From Flaccisagitta enflata (Eukaryota; Chaetognatha; Sagittoidea; Aphragmophora), in NCBI GenBank assembly GCA_965153355.1, contig OZ231126.1:108004001-108068000 (forward strand): a stretch of 64,000 bases of DNA, in the 5' to 3' direction. Under the pieces are notes generated by a model. It worked only from the letters and a program-made list of their open reading frames with translations. It was not told the DNA's origin and did no database searches. Shown in pieces: positions 20,931 to 32,755 of the stretch (position 1 is its first letter; each line of letters begins with the position of its first letter). Both the position numbers and the translations under genes were made by a program.

Positions 20931-21042
20931 GGCCCTCCCGGGCCCCAGGGGGGCCCGGGCTCCCCATTTTGTATGGGGGTGACCCCCCTCTCCCCGCCCC
21001 TTTGTGTGCGTGTAGGTGTGCGCATGCGTGCTCAAGTGCGTG

Positions 21043-21135
21043 CTTGTGTGTGTGTGTGTGTGTGTGTATGTGTGTGTGTGTGTGTGTCTGACTGTCTGTC
21101 TGTCTGTCTGTCTGTCTTTCTGTCTGTCTGTCTGT
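21043..21135 (+). repeat. (GT)n then (CTGT)n microsatellite
   Basis: GT run to about 21088 followed by CTGT units. Confidence 0.95.
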
Positions 21136-21302
21136 GTTTAGCTACTTATGCAATATAATACTTTGCTGAGTTAACTAAGTTTCGAAACCAGAATTAAAAA
21201 CGAGTCATGTTTGATAGTAGTACGGAACTCTCGATCAAAATGAAGCATTCCAAGGCTCGTTCTTGCATCGCTCCCACGGCATGTTCACGAGCAAATCTCC
21301 AA

Positions 21303-21310
21303 ACACACAT

Positions 21311-21346
<36 letters not shown>
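21303..21346 (+). repeat. (CA)n microsatellite
   Basis: About 20 CA units. Confidence 0.95.
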
Positions 21347-21347
<1 letters not shown>

Positions 21348-21407
21348 GTACTGTTTTCGAAGTCGGTGATGTCTTTTGTTTTACTGACTTTTTAAGCGTT
21401 TTTTTTA

Positions 21408-21502
21408 TTTAGGGTTAGGGGTAGGGTAAGAATTAAGGTTGGGGTCGGGGGTGGTTTTGGGGTTAGGGTTAGGGTTAGGGCTAGCATTAGGGCTAGGTGA
21501 GG
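21408..21502 (+). repeat. Degenerate TTAGGG-type tract
   Basis: GGGTTAGGGTTAGGGTTAGG near 21459-21480 within about 90 bp of diverged TTAGGG-like units. It is interstitial, with repeats on both sides, and sits in the spacer of a foldback element. Confidence 0.8.
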
Positions 21503-21622
21503 GCTGGGTTTTATACATTTCAACCCGAATCTACTTGAATTAAAGCTTCGCCAAAGCGGGGAAACCCGAAAGAAACAAAAGATCTGTATCGTCTTAGAAA
21601 TTTTTTCCCACACATAGCACAT

Positions 21623-21720
21623 TAACACACACACACCTATGCGCACACACACACACACACATGTAAACGCACACACACACACACATGCACATGCACACGC
21701 ACGCACACAGAAGCACATGC
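21623..21720 (+). repeat. (CA)n microsatellite, interrupted
   Basis: CA with GCA and TGCACA interruptions. Confidence 0.9.
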
Positions 21721-22848
21721 AAATGCAACACAAGCAGAGGAGTTGCATGGGCCTAAATACCCAAAAAAATGCCACAAATGCTACCTTAACGGCATTTTAC
21801 GACCTTTTACGTTACAGTTGAGCTTCACTAGAGCGCATGCCAAGGGGCTGGGTCAAATTATGCCTTATACTAAAGCTGCCTTATGGCCAACATAGAAATA
21901 ACTAAAAAATCTTTCAAGGGATTGTAAGTTAGATGCCTTATAGGCGGGCATGCCTTATTAGCGGTTGAACTCTAGTGGTGGTCCACTGTACTTTGACGGG
22001 ACAATATTGCAACACTGTTAGGAAAATCTATAACTTGTTTGTTTTAGGCTCAAATACACTTTTCCTGGCAGTTTTCAAGTTACTGTCGTGCTCTACGAGT
22101 GAGTAACACCCAAAAATGCTTAAAAGTGCCATCTTGACGGCATTAAACAGCAAAAAATGATACCAGTTGATTTTGGCATGACCCAAATTTTTGCTTGATC
22201 GTGTATCAGTGCTATATCATTAATGTTTGGCCATTTCCTGACTAGATTGGCAATTCTTTAGCTCTTCATACACAAAAAATGTTGAAAAATGCCCATTTTA
22301 CGGCATCATACAGCTTTTAACGGCGTTTTCTTGTCAAAATCCAAACAGAATTTTTGGTCTCACGCATAGGGACATCCGTCTAGGTGTATATAACACTCCA
22401 GAATAGGTCGCTATGCTGTGTCATTTTTTCCTACGTATCACAGCTAGGCAGCACGGTGGGCGTTGTACCCGATAATTTTGACCTTGATATCAATTTCGAT
22501 TTTCGAACTGCAGTATTTTGTGGTTTGAACAAAATGACAGAAAATATTTTGTATCGCCTCTGATTTCCAACTGTCTCGCGACCTGTATGTCACATATTAC
22601 GTTTTGCGGTCTGAAAGGGAGACTGTCACTATAAATTGCACTTATGAATTTTCCCAATCCCCTTGTTTTGTAAACATTTGCGTTGTGGCGACATCGAGAT
22701 TTTGTTGCTCTTACATTTTAATTGACATGTGATTCTGGATATGTTATGGGCTTTGGACAGCCCTCACAGTCGCGTGTGATTAAGCAGTAATGGTAATGCT
22801 GTGTCCCTTGCATTGAAGGTATTGTCGATGAACCCACTGAATGACCAA

Positions 22849-23032
22849 CAAACAAGGCCGGATACACAGCAATCCAGTCGCAGATGGTTGGGCAGGAGCA
22901 GTAATGCAAAATCGCTTGGAATTCAAAAATGTGACCAACCGACCGACGGACCAACCGACCGATGGACCGACAGACCAAGGTGTAGAGTCACGTGTCCGCG
23001 ACCGAAAATTGTTGCGTGCTCGCGACTGAAAA
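22849..23032 (+). repeat. AACAAGGCC-hairpin element with an extra terminal hairpin
   Basis: AACAAGGCCGGATACACAGC, GGTTGGGCAGGAGCAG, TTGGAATTCAAAAATGTGAC, a GACCGACC core, GTAGAGTCACGTGTCCGCGA, then a second 3' tail TTGCGTGCTCGCGACTGAAAA. The duplicate tail implies two overlapping ends. It lies between the two giant foldback elements. Confidence 0.8.
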
Positions 23033-23057
23033 TGAATGTATGGAAGTAATGTGGTGG

Positions 23058-26000
23058 TGTGTTCAGGAATTGCAAAAAATGCTAAAAACGCCTGTGCCAA
23101 AAGTTTGGGTACGGTACATGATGTATATAATAAGGGGGAACCTTCCACGGGACTTTTTGTCTAACCATATTAGTGCTCGTATGAGTCTTAGTTGGCCAAA
23201 AATGGCCTAAAATGGCAAAATTTGACTATGGACCCTCTAACTTGCAAAATGGCAAAAACAGTCAAATTTTCACTACCCAACATATTTTTTGGCTTAATGG
23301 GGTCAGAAAACACTAGGGTAGGTGGTAGAGTGGATGGATGGGAGGGGTCACCCATGGGGTGGGGGTAAGGGGGCCAAATTGGCCAAAATTCACCTCCTGA
23401 TGGAGATGGTTGTAAAGAATGACAAAAACCAAAAAAATTGATTTTTTTTGGCAAGAATAGGTGTTACCTAGTGTGTTTCAACAAAAAGATTGGATTCATT
23501 TTGAAAAATGAACAAAAAATGACCAAACCAAAGTGTTGATGGTAGTTGGTAAATCTGGGGTATGAACCATTCAACTTTGATTGCCTATAACTTTTTTCTG
23601 CTGAGAAGAAAAAAAATTATGGTTGATCTCATCTCGAAGATCATTTAAAACTTTTTCAGAATCTCACGGATTTCAACTCATTTCGTTCAAAAATGGCAGT
23701 ACAGTGATCTCCCAAAGTACAGTAAATATTGATTTCTTGGGCGATAGAACCATTCAACTTGGGACTGTTTATTGATTTCAGATACTTTAAAGCATACAAA
23801 TTTGGTTGGTCTCATCTGAAAGAGCTTTCAAAACTCATTCAGAATCTCATAAATTTTAACTCATTTGGTTAAAAAATGGTGGTACAGTGATCTACCATAG
23901 TATGGTAAATATTGATTTGTTGGGCGATAGAACCACTCAACTTTGACTGTTTATAGATTTTAGATACTTTAAAGCATACAGATTTAGTTGGTCTCATCTG
24001 AAAGTGCTTTTAAAACTCTTTCAGAATCTCATGAATATTAACTCATTTGGTTCAAAAATGGCGTACAGTGATCTTACAAAGTACAGTAAATATTGATTTC
24101 TTGGGCGATAGAATCAGTCAACTTTGAATGTTGATGAATTTTAGATACTTTAAAGCATATTAATTTGGTTGGTCTCATCTGAAAGAGCATTCAAAACTCT
24201 TTTGGAATCTCATGAATTTCAACTCATTTGGTTCAAAAATGGTGGTACAGTGATCTCACATAGTACAGTGAATATTGATTTCTTGGGCGATAGAACCATT
24301 CAACTTTGACTGTTAATGAATTTTAGATACTTTAAAGCATACAAATTCGGTTGGTCTCATCTTAAAGAGCTTTCAAAACTCTTTCAGAATCTCATGAATT
24401 TCAACTTATTTGGTTTAAAAATGGCGGTACAGTGATCTCCCAAAGTACAAGAAATATTGTTTTTTTTTTGGATGATGAAACCATTTAACTTTGATTGCCT
24501 ATACCTTTTTAGCGCATCGATGCAAACACATGCGGTTAGTCTCATTTGATAGATCTTTCAAAACTCTCTTGCAATCTTATGAATTTCAACCATTTGGTTC
24601 AAAAATAGCATCACACTGATCTTCCAAAGTACAGTAGATATTGTAAACCTCACAGTACCTCATGCTCTAAAGTGTTAAAAATATATAAACTGTCAAAGTT
24701 AGATGGTTCCATTGCCCAAGAAATCAAAATTTACTGTACTTTGTGAGATCACTGTACCGCCATTTTTGAACCAAATGAGTTGAAATTCATGAGATACTGA
24801 AAGAGTTTTGAAAGTTCTTTCAGATGAGACCAACCAAATTTGAATGCTTTAAAGTATCTAAAATTCATTAACAGTCAAAGTTGAATGGTTCTATCGCCCA
24901 AGAAATCAATATTTACTGTACTTTGAGAGATCACTGTACCGCCATTTTTGAACCAAATGAATTGAAATTCATGGGATTCTGAAAGAGTTTTGAAAGCTCT
25001 TTCAGATGAGACCAACCAAATTTTTATGCTTTGAAGTATCTAAAGTTCATTAACAGTCAAAGTTGAACGGTTCTATCGCCCAAGAGATCAAAATTTACTG
25101 TACTTTGTGAGATCACTGTACCGCCATTTTTTAACCAAATGAGTTGAAATTCATGAGATTCTGAAAGGGTTTTGAATGCTCTTTCATATGAGACCAACCA
25201 AATTTGTATGCTTCAAAGTATTTAAAATTCATTAACAGTCAAAGTTGAATGGTTCTATTGCCCAACAAATCAATATTTACCATACTTTGGGAGATCACTG
25301 TATCACCATTTTTTAACCAAATGAGTTAAAATTCATGAGATTCTGAAAGAGTTTAAAAAGCTCTTTCAAATGAGACCAGCCAAATTTGTATGCTCTAAAG
25401 TATCTAAAATCTATAAACAGTCAAAGTTGAATGGTTCTATCGCCCAAAAAATCAAAATTTACTGTACTTTGGGAGATCACTGTACCAACTTTTTTGAACC
25501 AAATGAGTTGAAAGTCATAAGATTCTGAAAGAGTTTTGAAAGCTCTTCCAGATTAGACCAACCAAATTTGTATGCTTTTACGTATCTAAAATCTATAAAC
25601 AGTCAAAGTTGAATGGTTCTATCGCCTAAGAAATCAATATTTACTGTTCTTTGGGAGATCACTGTACTGCCATTTTTGAACGAAATGAGTTGGAACTCAT
25701 GAGATTCTGAAAGAGTTTTGAAAGATCTTTGAGATGAGATCAACCATATTTTTTTTCTCCTCAGCAAAAAAAAATCATAGGCAATCAAAGTTGAATGGTT
25801 CATACCCCAGAATTTTTTGTTCATTTTCCAAAATGAATCCAATTTTTTTGCTGAAACACACTAGTTAACACCTATTCTTGCCAAAAAAATCAATTTTTTT
25901 GGTTTTTGTCATTTTTTACAACCATTGCCATCAGGAGGTGAATTTTGGCCAATTTGGCCCCCTTACCCCCACCCCATGGGTGACCCCTCCCATCCATCCA

Positions 26001-26274
26001 CGCTACTACCTACCTTAGTGTTTACTGACTCCATTAAGCCAATAAAGTATGTTGGGTGGTGAAAATTTGACTGTTTTTGCCATCTTGCAAGTTAGAGGGT
26101 CCATAGTCAAATATTGCCATTTTAGGCCATTTTTGGCCAACTAAAACTCATCTGAGCACTAATATGGTTAGACAAAAAGTCCCACGGATGGTTCCCCCTC
26201 ATTATATACATCATGTACCGTACCCAAACTTTTGGCACAGGCGTTTTTAGCATTTTTTGCAATTCCTGGACACA
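23058..26274. mobile_element. Giant palindromic foldback element, 3.2 kb
   Basis: Outer ends TGTGTTCAGGAATTGC and inverse GCAATTCCTGGACACA. Arms of about 1.6 kb match throughout in inverse orientation around a centre near 24650. The outer 450 bp of each arm is unique (ACGGTACATGATGTATATAA, GGGGTCACCCATGGGGTGGG). The inner part is about six tandem units of about 183-186 bp per arm, each with TACAGTGATCT and GGTTGGTCTCATCTGAAAGA. No transposase frame and no clear target duplication. Confidence 0.9.
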
Positions 26275-27687
26275 TTTTTCTTTTATAAGAACTAAGACCT
26301 GAGGATATGAGATTTGTAACTGTTGTAGAACTATAGAATGTTATCCATCTGGAGAAAAACCCTGCACATTCTTTTCATAATTTAAATACCTTATTTGAAC
26401 TTTACAAGAATGAGAACATTTACTGTCATCTGTAGATCTTTTATTTTTGCCTATATCTGATTTTCAGCGGCTTAATTTTGTGAAAAAGATAAAGAAGAAA
26501 AAAGACGCCAATCAAAGAATACAGGTCATTTGTCCAGCTGAGATGCTTTGCTGTCTATCTCTTTCTAACTTGCGAAGCTTGATAAGAAAAAAAACGTTCT
26601 TATAAGAAAAAGAATGTGTGGCTGAATGCGCGCGCATGAGTGGGGGTAAGAAAGTATGAATGACCAAAGAACAAAATGGACAAATGAGAGAACAAATGAT
26701 CAATCCCTGTGCACTTATGACTGAGAAAAATGTTGAAACGATTTTGAAAAGGCGTAAGCATCGCTATTCTGGAGAAGAAAAAAAAGTCGAATCTATGAGT
26801 GTATAAAACTTGGCATTGGGGACTTTGACGTAACGACGTCCTGTACAAATTATGAGAACGTCCTTAACAGAATTTTGGGCCGAAGTAGACCCACTGTTGA
26901 ACAAAAAAAGGTATTTTACAAAACCAGTGAAGAAAATATGCCATTGCGAAATAATAATTATGCTCATGTGTCAATGAGCTGCACACTCAATGAAGAAAAT
27001 GACGAAGTCAAGTAATAAAGAGCTCGAATGTAATTGAAGCCGTGGTAAACCCCATGAGTGCGTGAGGCATACAGCATAAGAGAAAAAAAGTAAAAGTACC
27101 GGTACAATGAATAAAAAGACCAGAAATGAAAAAAAGATATTTTGCGTCAAGGAACGCAAATCAATCATTAAGAAATAATTTTCCCAGTATGTTTGTCAGA
27201 CCACGAAAAAGAAAAACACACTTGATTATGAAAAATGATATTATGTGGTCGGCAGTCTAACAATTCGGGACTAGCCGGGATGAGGTGTGTTGCCAGTCAC
27301 GGAGCTGGCTATTAGAGGAAAAAAAAAGATTTTGCGGTTGTTTATATATTTCAACAACCTCATCCTGGGCGGATATAGTTGTGTTAAGTCTCACCACTGG
27401 ATTGTAAAACATAGATTACTGTACTCCATTTAGGGATTTGGCATGCATTTTGAGCCGGCAAATGTCTTTGCGGCCCTTTAACTGTTTAAATTCATTAGTA
27501 ACTGTGTTTTACTTTAATGTTTCGCTTGTGCAAATGTTAGAGAAAGAGCAAAAAAAAAAAAAAAAAAAAAACTTTCCCCACATGGATGCAGTGGAGAATA
27601 ACATGACAAAGCATAAAAATTGCAAAAAGGAAGTTTTGCAAGAAAAAAGTTGAACAACTTGGTAATGATTATGGTTGTGCGTGACGG
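26275..27687. other. No recognisable gene; AT-rich
   Basis: AT-rich sequence with scattered purine-rich tracts and a 21-base A run at 27550-27570. None of the short frames resembles a protein family. Confidence 0.5.
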
Positions 27688-27867
27688 GGCCAGTGCAGGG
27701 ACAAGGATGCGCGGGATTTTCAAAAGCGTTCGCTTTCGCGTTTTTAAGCAGCTCGCGCATCGCATTACGCATCGCATCCATTGGTTTTGGTTGCTAACGC
27801 GTTCGCGTTACGCGTTTTCAAGGCTTCCTACACTTTCTCTTATGGAAAGGAAGTAGGAAATTAGAAA

Positions 27868-28130
27868 AGTAGAAAGAAAAAAAGAAAGAAAGGAAGGAAG
27901 GAAGGAAGGAAGGAAGGAAGGAAAGAATGAAAGAATGAAAGAAACAAAGAAAGAAGGAATGAAAGAAACAAAGAAAAAAGGAATGAAAGAATGAAGGAAT
28001 GAAAGAAAGACGGAATGAAAGGAATAATGAATGAAAGAAACAGGGAGGAAAGAAGGAATGAAGGAAATAGCAGAAATAAAGAATTCATGAAAGACAAAGA
28101 AAAAAATAGAGAAGAAAAAGAAAAGTAACC
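27868..28130 (+). repeat. (GAAA/GAAG/GAAT)n microsatellite
   Basis: Purine-rich tetranucleotide tract within the hAT-type element. Confidence 0.95.
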
Positions 28131-28174
28131 TGGGGTTGAAATATTGTTGTGGCAAATGGTCTCCCATGCCCAAA

Positions 28175-28253
28175 CACATACACACAAGCGCGTGTGCACA
28201 CTCACGCACATGCACGTACACACACACACACTTGTGCGCACACACACACACAT

Positions 28254-28303
<50 letters not shown>

Positions 28304-28380
28304 ACACACACATATATAAATGCACACGCACAAACGCACACACACACACACACACACAAACGCACACACACACAATCACG
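28175..28380 (+). repeat. (CA)n microsatellite
   Basis: Long CA tract with CGCA interruptions and a short ATATATAA break near 28312. Confidence 0.95.
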
Positions 28381-28595
28381 GCCATATTGTAGTGTTTTTG
28401 TTTTGAATTTGGAGGTCAAGGACAAGGACAGGGCAGAAAAGCATGGATGCGAACGCTTTGGGGAGGATGCGCGTTCGCATCCACTCCTATATTCTATCAG
28501 ATGCGTTCGCATCCTTATCCGCGTTTAGCAAAATCTCGCGCATCCTGTGCGTTCGCATTCGCATCCCGGATCGCATCCTTATCCCTGGGCCAGTG

Positions 28596-29187
28596 TGACG
28601 GTTTTTTCAGTGGTTTTTTAAGATCGTCAAAGACGCTGAGTGTAACTACGGCGCATAACCAATGCTTTCTGGTTTTCTGGCAACTAAGAATTTTTCGATT
28701 ATCAATTCTTTGGTCTTATACTGAATTTCCATTTTTCCTATCTCTTTCAGATTTTTCCTATACTTTTGTAACAGTTAGTCGCGAGTATTTATCTAATGAC
28801 CCCTTCTTCCTTACTTGAATATCTGAGACAAATAATATGTTTTGAAATTGCTATTGCCGTCATTGTGGGTTACTCTTGTGCAACGATTTGTATCCTTTGA
28901 AGATTAGCGATTCATGGCGACATTATTTCCCTGAGTATGGAAAGGTTAGCGCACAGATTCTTATATTTGGATTGGAGTCAAACGTATAGAATCTGAAAAA
29001 TAACAATGACTGCACTTAGTAACTAAATTTTTGTCATTCTTCCCGCATTTGCATGCCTCACCTATTGAATCTTGATATGCGGCTTTGGATTTTTTCTTTG
29101 CGGCAAAAGGCAATAATGGTATGTTGTTTTGCAATTGTCCTCGTACTGTACTGTACGAGGAGAATTGCGTGGACGGAGGGAAGGTCA
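28596..29187. other. No recognisable gene
   Basis: AT-rich; a frame at 28447-28818 crosses the hAT end and is not credible. Confidence 0.5.
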
Positions 29188-29609
29188 GGGATCATTGCCT
29201 TTCGCCCTTGCTTACTCCACCCCTTATCAATTGCGCAGATATCATACCCTCATATTCTTGTTCTTCATAACATATTTTACTATGTCATTACCACAAGGAA
29301 TGTAAAGTTAGAAACCACAAATAAATCTAGTATATAAGGCGACAAATTTAGGCATGGTTATGAAAACCATTGCCTCAAATTTGTCGTTCCTTATTACCCT
29401 TACAGCAATTTCCATTTTATGACATTACTATCATTGTTCTAACACTTCGTTCTCACATTTTGTACTTGACATTGCATATCGCTATCATTGCTATTATTGA
29501 TATTATGATGAAAACCATCGCCTCAAATTCGTCGTTCCTTATTACAGATCTACAAGATGTACTGTAGTTGCCAGTGAGAGCTAGGAATAGTATTCCCTAG
29601 TTTCTCACT
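29188..29609 (+). repeat. Dispersed 420-bp repeat, copy 2
   Basis: Same orientation and limits as 15607-16029, differing by scattered substitutions. Flanks differ completely (CTACTATTCATA downstream here), which supports the ends. Confidence 0.8.
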
Positions 29610-30032
29610 CTACTATTCATATTCTACTATTACAGAAAGCTTGGGTAATTATCATCCAATACAAACACAAAGTAGATGCCAACTACATTTCTTGGTTACA
29701 GTTCCTTCATAAAGAATATCATTTTGTGCCTGAACATTTTTCAAAAAGTTCATCATGCATTCATTTTACTATTATCCCATTCTGTTGCTGACATCTTCTT
29801 TCAACCTGTCATTTGGTAAGCAAGGATAGCAACAACTTGAGGGCAAAGACAATAAATTCTGAATATTCATGGGTGTTTGGAGAACAATATGTATCACAAT
29901 TGTAAAAACGTAACCAAACTTAGTGGCATTTTTTGAGATCCATGCAATGTGCCACAGGTTGTAGTTGTTGTTAGCCGCACTGATTTTTGCCAGCCGTTAT
30001 TGTAAACCTTTAAAAATCGTAAACTACAAGAC

Positions 30033-30642
30033 AAAAAAAATTTTCAGTGTATGTTGGTAATAAGTGACGGTTTTGTCATGCAAAACCTGAATATCAGTGA
30101 TTTGATTGGTTGAAGTCAGCAGACCATTAAAGATTTACCATGTTGAGGGCCTAATCAAATCTTTTGCAAAGTGTTCTACAACCAACTTTCCAAACCAATT
30201 GAGCTGGAACCCTGGGATTGGTCTCAAATCAAAGAAAACTAGTTATGGATTATAGTTCTGCTCAATAATTTTATGATTTTTAGCATTCAAGTAGAACTAA
30301 GTTCAATTTTTCATGATTGAAGTTCCAAATTAAGAGAATGACTTACTCAAATCCACTAAAACTTTGTTAAGAGTCCCAATTTTTCCAGTTTGGCATCAAG
30401 ACACAATCTATGATAGAAATATCTTTCATATGACACCAACCTCAAGGTGCTAGCTTAATTTCTACAAAGATTTCAAGCAATTAGAGACAGCTTCTTTAAA
30501 AGAAATATTGCAAAAAAATTGATTTGGCCCCAAAAATAGCAATTCTTTCAATCTTTTTTTTTTTTGCCAACCAATCAAGTCCTTAATGTTGAAGTTTTGC
30601 ATAACAAAACTGTCACTTGTTACAAACATACATTGAAAAATT
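30033..30642. repeat. Diverged inverted repeat
   Basis: TTTTCAGTGTATGTTGGTAA...GTGACGGTTTTGTCATGCAA at the left returns inverted at 30568-30642 (CCAACCAATCAAGTCCTTAA...AACAAAACTGTCACTTGTTA). The middle is too diverged to pair clearly. A related single arm lies at 47580-47830 (ACCCTGGGATGAGTCTCAAA). Confidence 0.6.
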
Positions 30643-30681
30643 GAGGACTTTTGCTCAAGTAAATAGGGAATTCTAAAGGTA

Positions 30682-31306
30682 TACACACTGCCCTCTCATA
30701 GAAAGATCAGGTGAAAAGTAACATTACTGTAGGTTTTTTCATTGTTTTGTATAGAATCTAAGCTCTATTTACTGGAACTAATGAAGATAAAATCTTGTCA
30801 AGAGCGCTTTTGGAGATTACCATAAAAATTGGTGGTTTTAAGCCTTCTTTTTCCTGTAGAATCAACTGGGTATTTCAGAAATACTTTTTGTCAGCAAATT
30901 CGTATTCCTGGTGAAATTTCCATTCATTTGATAGGTCGCAACATATACTTTTACATAGAAATAAGATTTTCAGTTTTTAAGCCACCGTTGCAAAATCGTA
31001 ACGGTGGCTTAAAAATGGGAAATTGCATTTTTGGATAAAATTGTATAGTGCGACCTATCAAATGAATGAAAATTTCATCAGGAATTCTAATATGCTGTCA
31101 AAAAAGATTTTCAAAATACCCAGTAGAATCTACATTGAAAAAAGGGTACAAACCATCAATTTTTTATGAAAATCTCAAAAAGCGCTCTTGACAAGATTTT
31201 ATCCTTATTTGTTCCAGCAGATAGAGCTCAGATTCTATACAAAACAATGAAAAAACCTACAGTAATGTTACTTTTCTCTGGTTCTTGCTGTGAGAGGGTA
31301 GTGTAC
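30682..31306. mobile_element. Palindromic foldback element, 625 bp
   Basis: Arms of about 310 bp pair around 30994, where TTTTTAAGCCACCGTT and AACGGTGGCTTAAAA form an almost perfect hairpin. Other paired blocks are CAAGAGCGCTTTT and GATAGGTCGCA. The frames running through it are by-products. Confidence 0.85.
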
Positions 31307-31779
31307 AATAATGCACTTCGATCCAAAGACGGTAATTGTTTTCCCCCATTATACTTTGGTAAGATTTTCTGTAACATTAGTTGTGATAGTATAGAGCAGG
31401 AAAAAACAGTCAGACCGTTGTTTATATTTCTTTGTTTGTTTGTTCTAGTACATGGAATTCTATCTAGATTGTACAAATCGAATGATCTTATGGTCCCCAA
31501 AAATTGTTATTTGACACCCAAAAAGTGCTCCCAGAGTCATGAAATTATTTTGGGGCATCACTAGGCAAAGAAGTGCGTTCAACTTTATGACAGTTCACAA
31601 TCGAGATTTTTGGCTCGTACGTTGAGAAGCATGACATCAGCTAGTATTTCAAATTTCAGAACAATCACATCAATAGTTTAGAAGTTACAGCCTTTTTCAT
31701 ACTTAAAAAGTAAAAGAGAAAAGCGACGTTCTTTTTTTCCGTTCTTTCTTTGAACTCGCCCTTAATCAATTTTTCAAAA

Positions 31780-32060
31780 TTTTTTGAAAAAAGTAAGGTT
31801 ACAGGATTTTGGATATAGGCGAATTAAACAATTTCCTATCGATTGCACCTCACTTTTAAAAAACTTTTTTTCAAAAAAATATTTTGTGATTTTTTGTTCT
31901 TAGTCCCTGAAAATTTTGTAAGTTTTTTGTAAAAAAGTGAAAATACAAGATTTTGGATCTAGGCAAATCAAACAATTTCCTATTGATTGCACCCCACTTT
32001 TTTTTCAAAGAAAAAAGAAAAATTTCAATAGGGGCTTTTTTGGGGGCCCTTAGGGGCCCA
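31780..32060 (+). repeat. Dispersed 280-bp repeat, copy 2
   Basis: Same two-unit arrangement as 18820-19100, ending GGGGCCCTTAGGGGCCC. Confidence 0.75.
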
Positions 32061-32535
32061 TAAAACAAAAATAATGATGTTTAGTTAAAGCCGATGGCGA
32101 GAGAAATCGAATCTCCGTCAAACAAAACCAAGAACACCTAGATCAGTTGTGATTTGCACCTTCAATGACTCTCAACACGAGGCGAGTTTTTTTTCAAAAC
32201 GAGATGCGCATTCAGCCTTAGAAATTTTTAGTTGTTGCTCGTTCCCTAGCATCACCAACAGTCCCCTCAAAGAATTTCAGCTTATGGTTCATACATCCCT
32301 GCCATGTTATACCAATGTCTCCAGCTAAAAGATGATTTCCAGGGTCTTTTTTTCCAATTTTTGATTTCAAAACACAATTTTTGGTGCTCCAATTTGGAGG
32401 AAATTTCATGTGGCAGTAGTGGGTGATGTGAAGTACCCCAATCAAAAATTTTTCCAGGTAAAAGTGCCACCAGGAAAAAAGCGCAACCAGGTGAGCCACT
32501 GGATCATGTGGAGAATTTGGTTATGTTGAAACATA
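32061..32535. other. No recognisable gene
   Basis: Unique-looking sequence; minus-strand frames of 60-90 residues overlap in two frames here but match no family I know. Confidence 0.4.
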
Positions 32536-32536
32536 G

Positions 32537-32640
32537 AAGAAGAAGAAGAAGAAGAAGGAGAAGAAGGAGAAGAAGGAGAAGAAGGAGAAGAATGAGAAGG
32601 AGAAAAAGGAGAAGAAGGAGAAAAAGAATGTATGGTGATG
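32537..32640 (+). repeat. (GAA/GGA)n microsatellite
   Basis: AGAAGA and AGGAGA units. Confidence 0.95.
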
Positions 32641-32677
32641 TTTTTAAGTTAAAAGACATTGTTATACATTGATAGTC

Positions 32678-32750
<73 letters not shown>
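32678..32750 (+). repeat. (CT)n microsatellite
   Basis: About 35 CT units. Confidence 0.95.

Positions 32751-32755
<5 letters not shown>

Larger units (their letters stand above)
20378..21002. mobile_element. hAT-type MITE inserted in GT repeat
   Basis: Ends CAGGGGCGGGGAGAG and inverse CTCTCCCCGCCCCTT (one terminal mismatch), flanked by TGTGTGCG at 20370-20377 and 21003-21010. The duplication lies in a GT-rich tract so could partly be chance, but the GCG is shared. The interior holds a partial hairpin-family element, a 16-bp hairpin and a T-rich tract. Confidence 0.75.
19500..22452. mobile_element. Large foldback element with about 700-bp inverted arms
   Basis: Outer ends GCTGCCTAGCTGTGATA and its inverse at 22436-22452. 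Arms (19500-20225 and about 21760-22452) match in inverse orientation, for example GACACAGCATAG...CTATTCTGGAGTGTTATATA. Each arm is made of about four diverged units of about 170 bp carrying AAAATGCCGT...ATGGCATTTT. The spacer holds GT repeats, a hAT MITE, a T-rich tract and telomere-like sequence. No transposase frame. Confidence 0.85.
27696..28587. mobile_element. hAT-type element with microsatellite core
   Basis: Inverted ends CAGGGACAAGGATGCG and CGCATCCTTATCCCTG (one mismatch), flanked by a perfect 8-base duplication GGCCAGTG (27688-27695 and 28588-28595). Subterminal regions repeat GCGTTCGC and GATGCGAACGC motifs in both orientations, a pattern often bound by hAT transposases. The centre is only GAAA/GAAG (27868-28130) and CA (28185-28380) repeats; no gene. 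Confidence 0.92.

Noticed and set aside
21408-21502. A chromosome end
   Set aside because: The tract is short, degenerate and flanked on both sides by more than 20 kb of ordinary sequence.
31166-31564. 132-residue plus frame
   Set aside because: Its first third is one arm of a palindrome and the composition is AT-driven.
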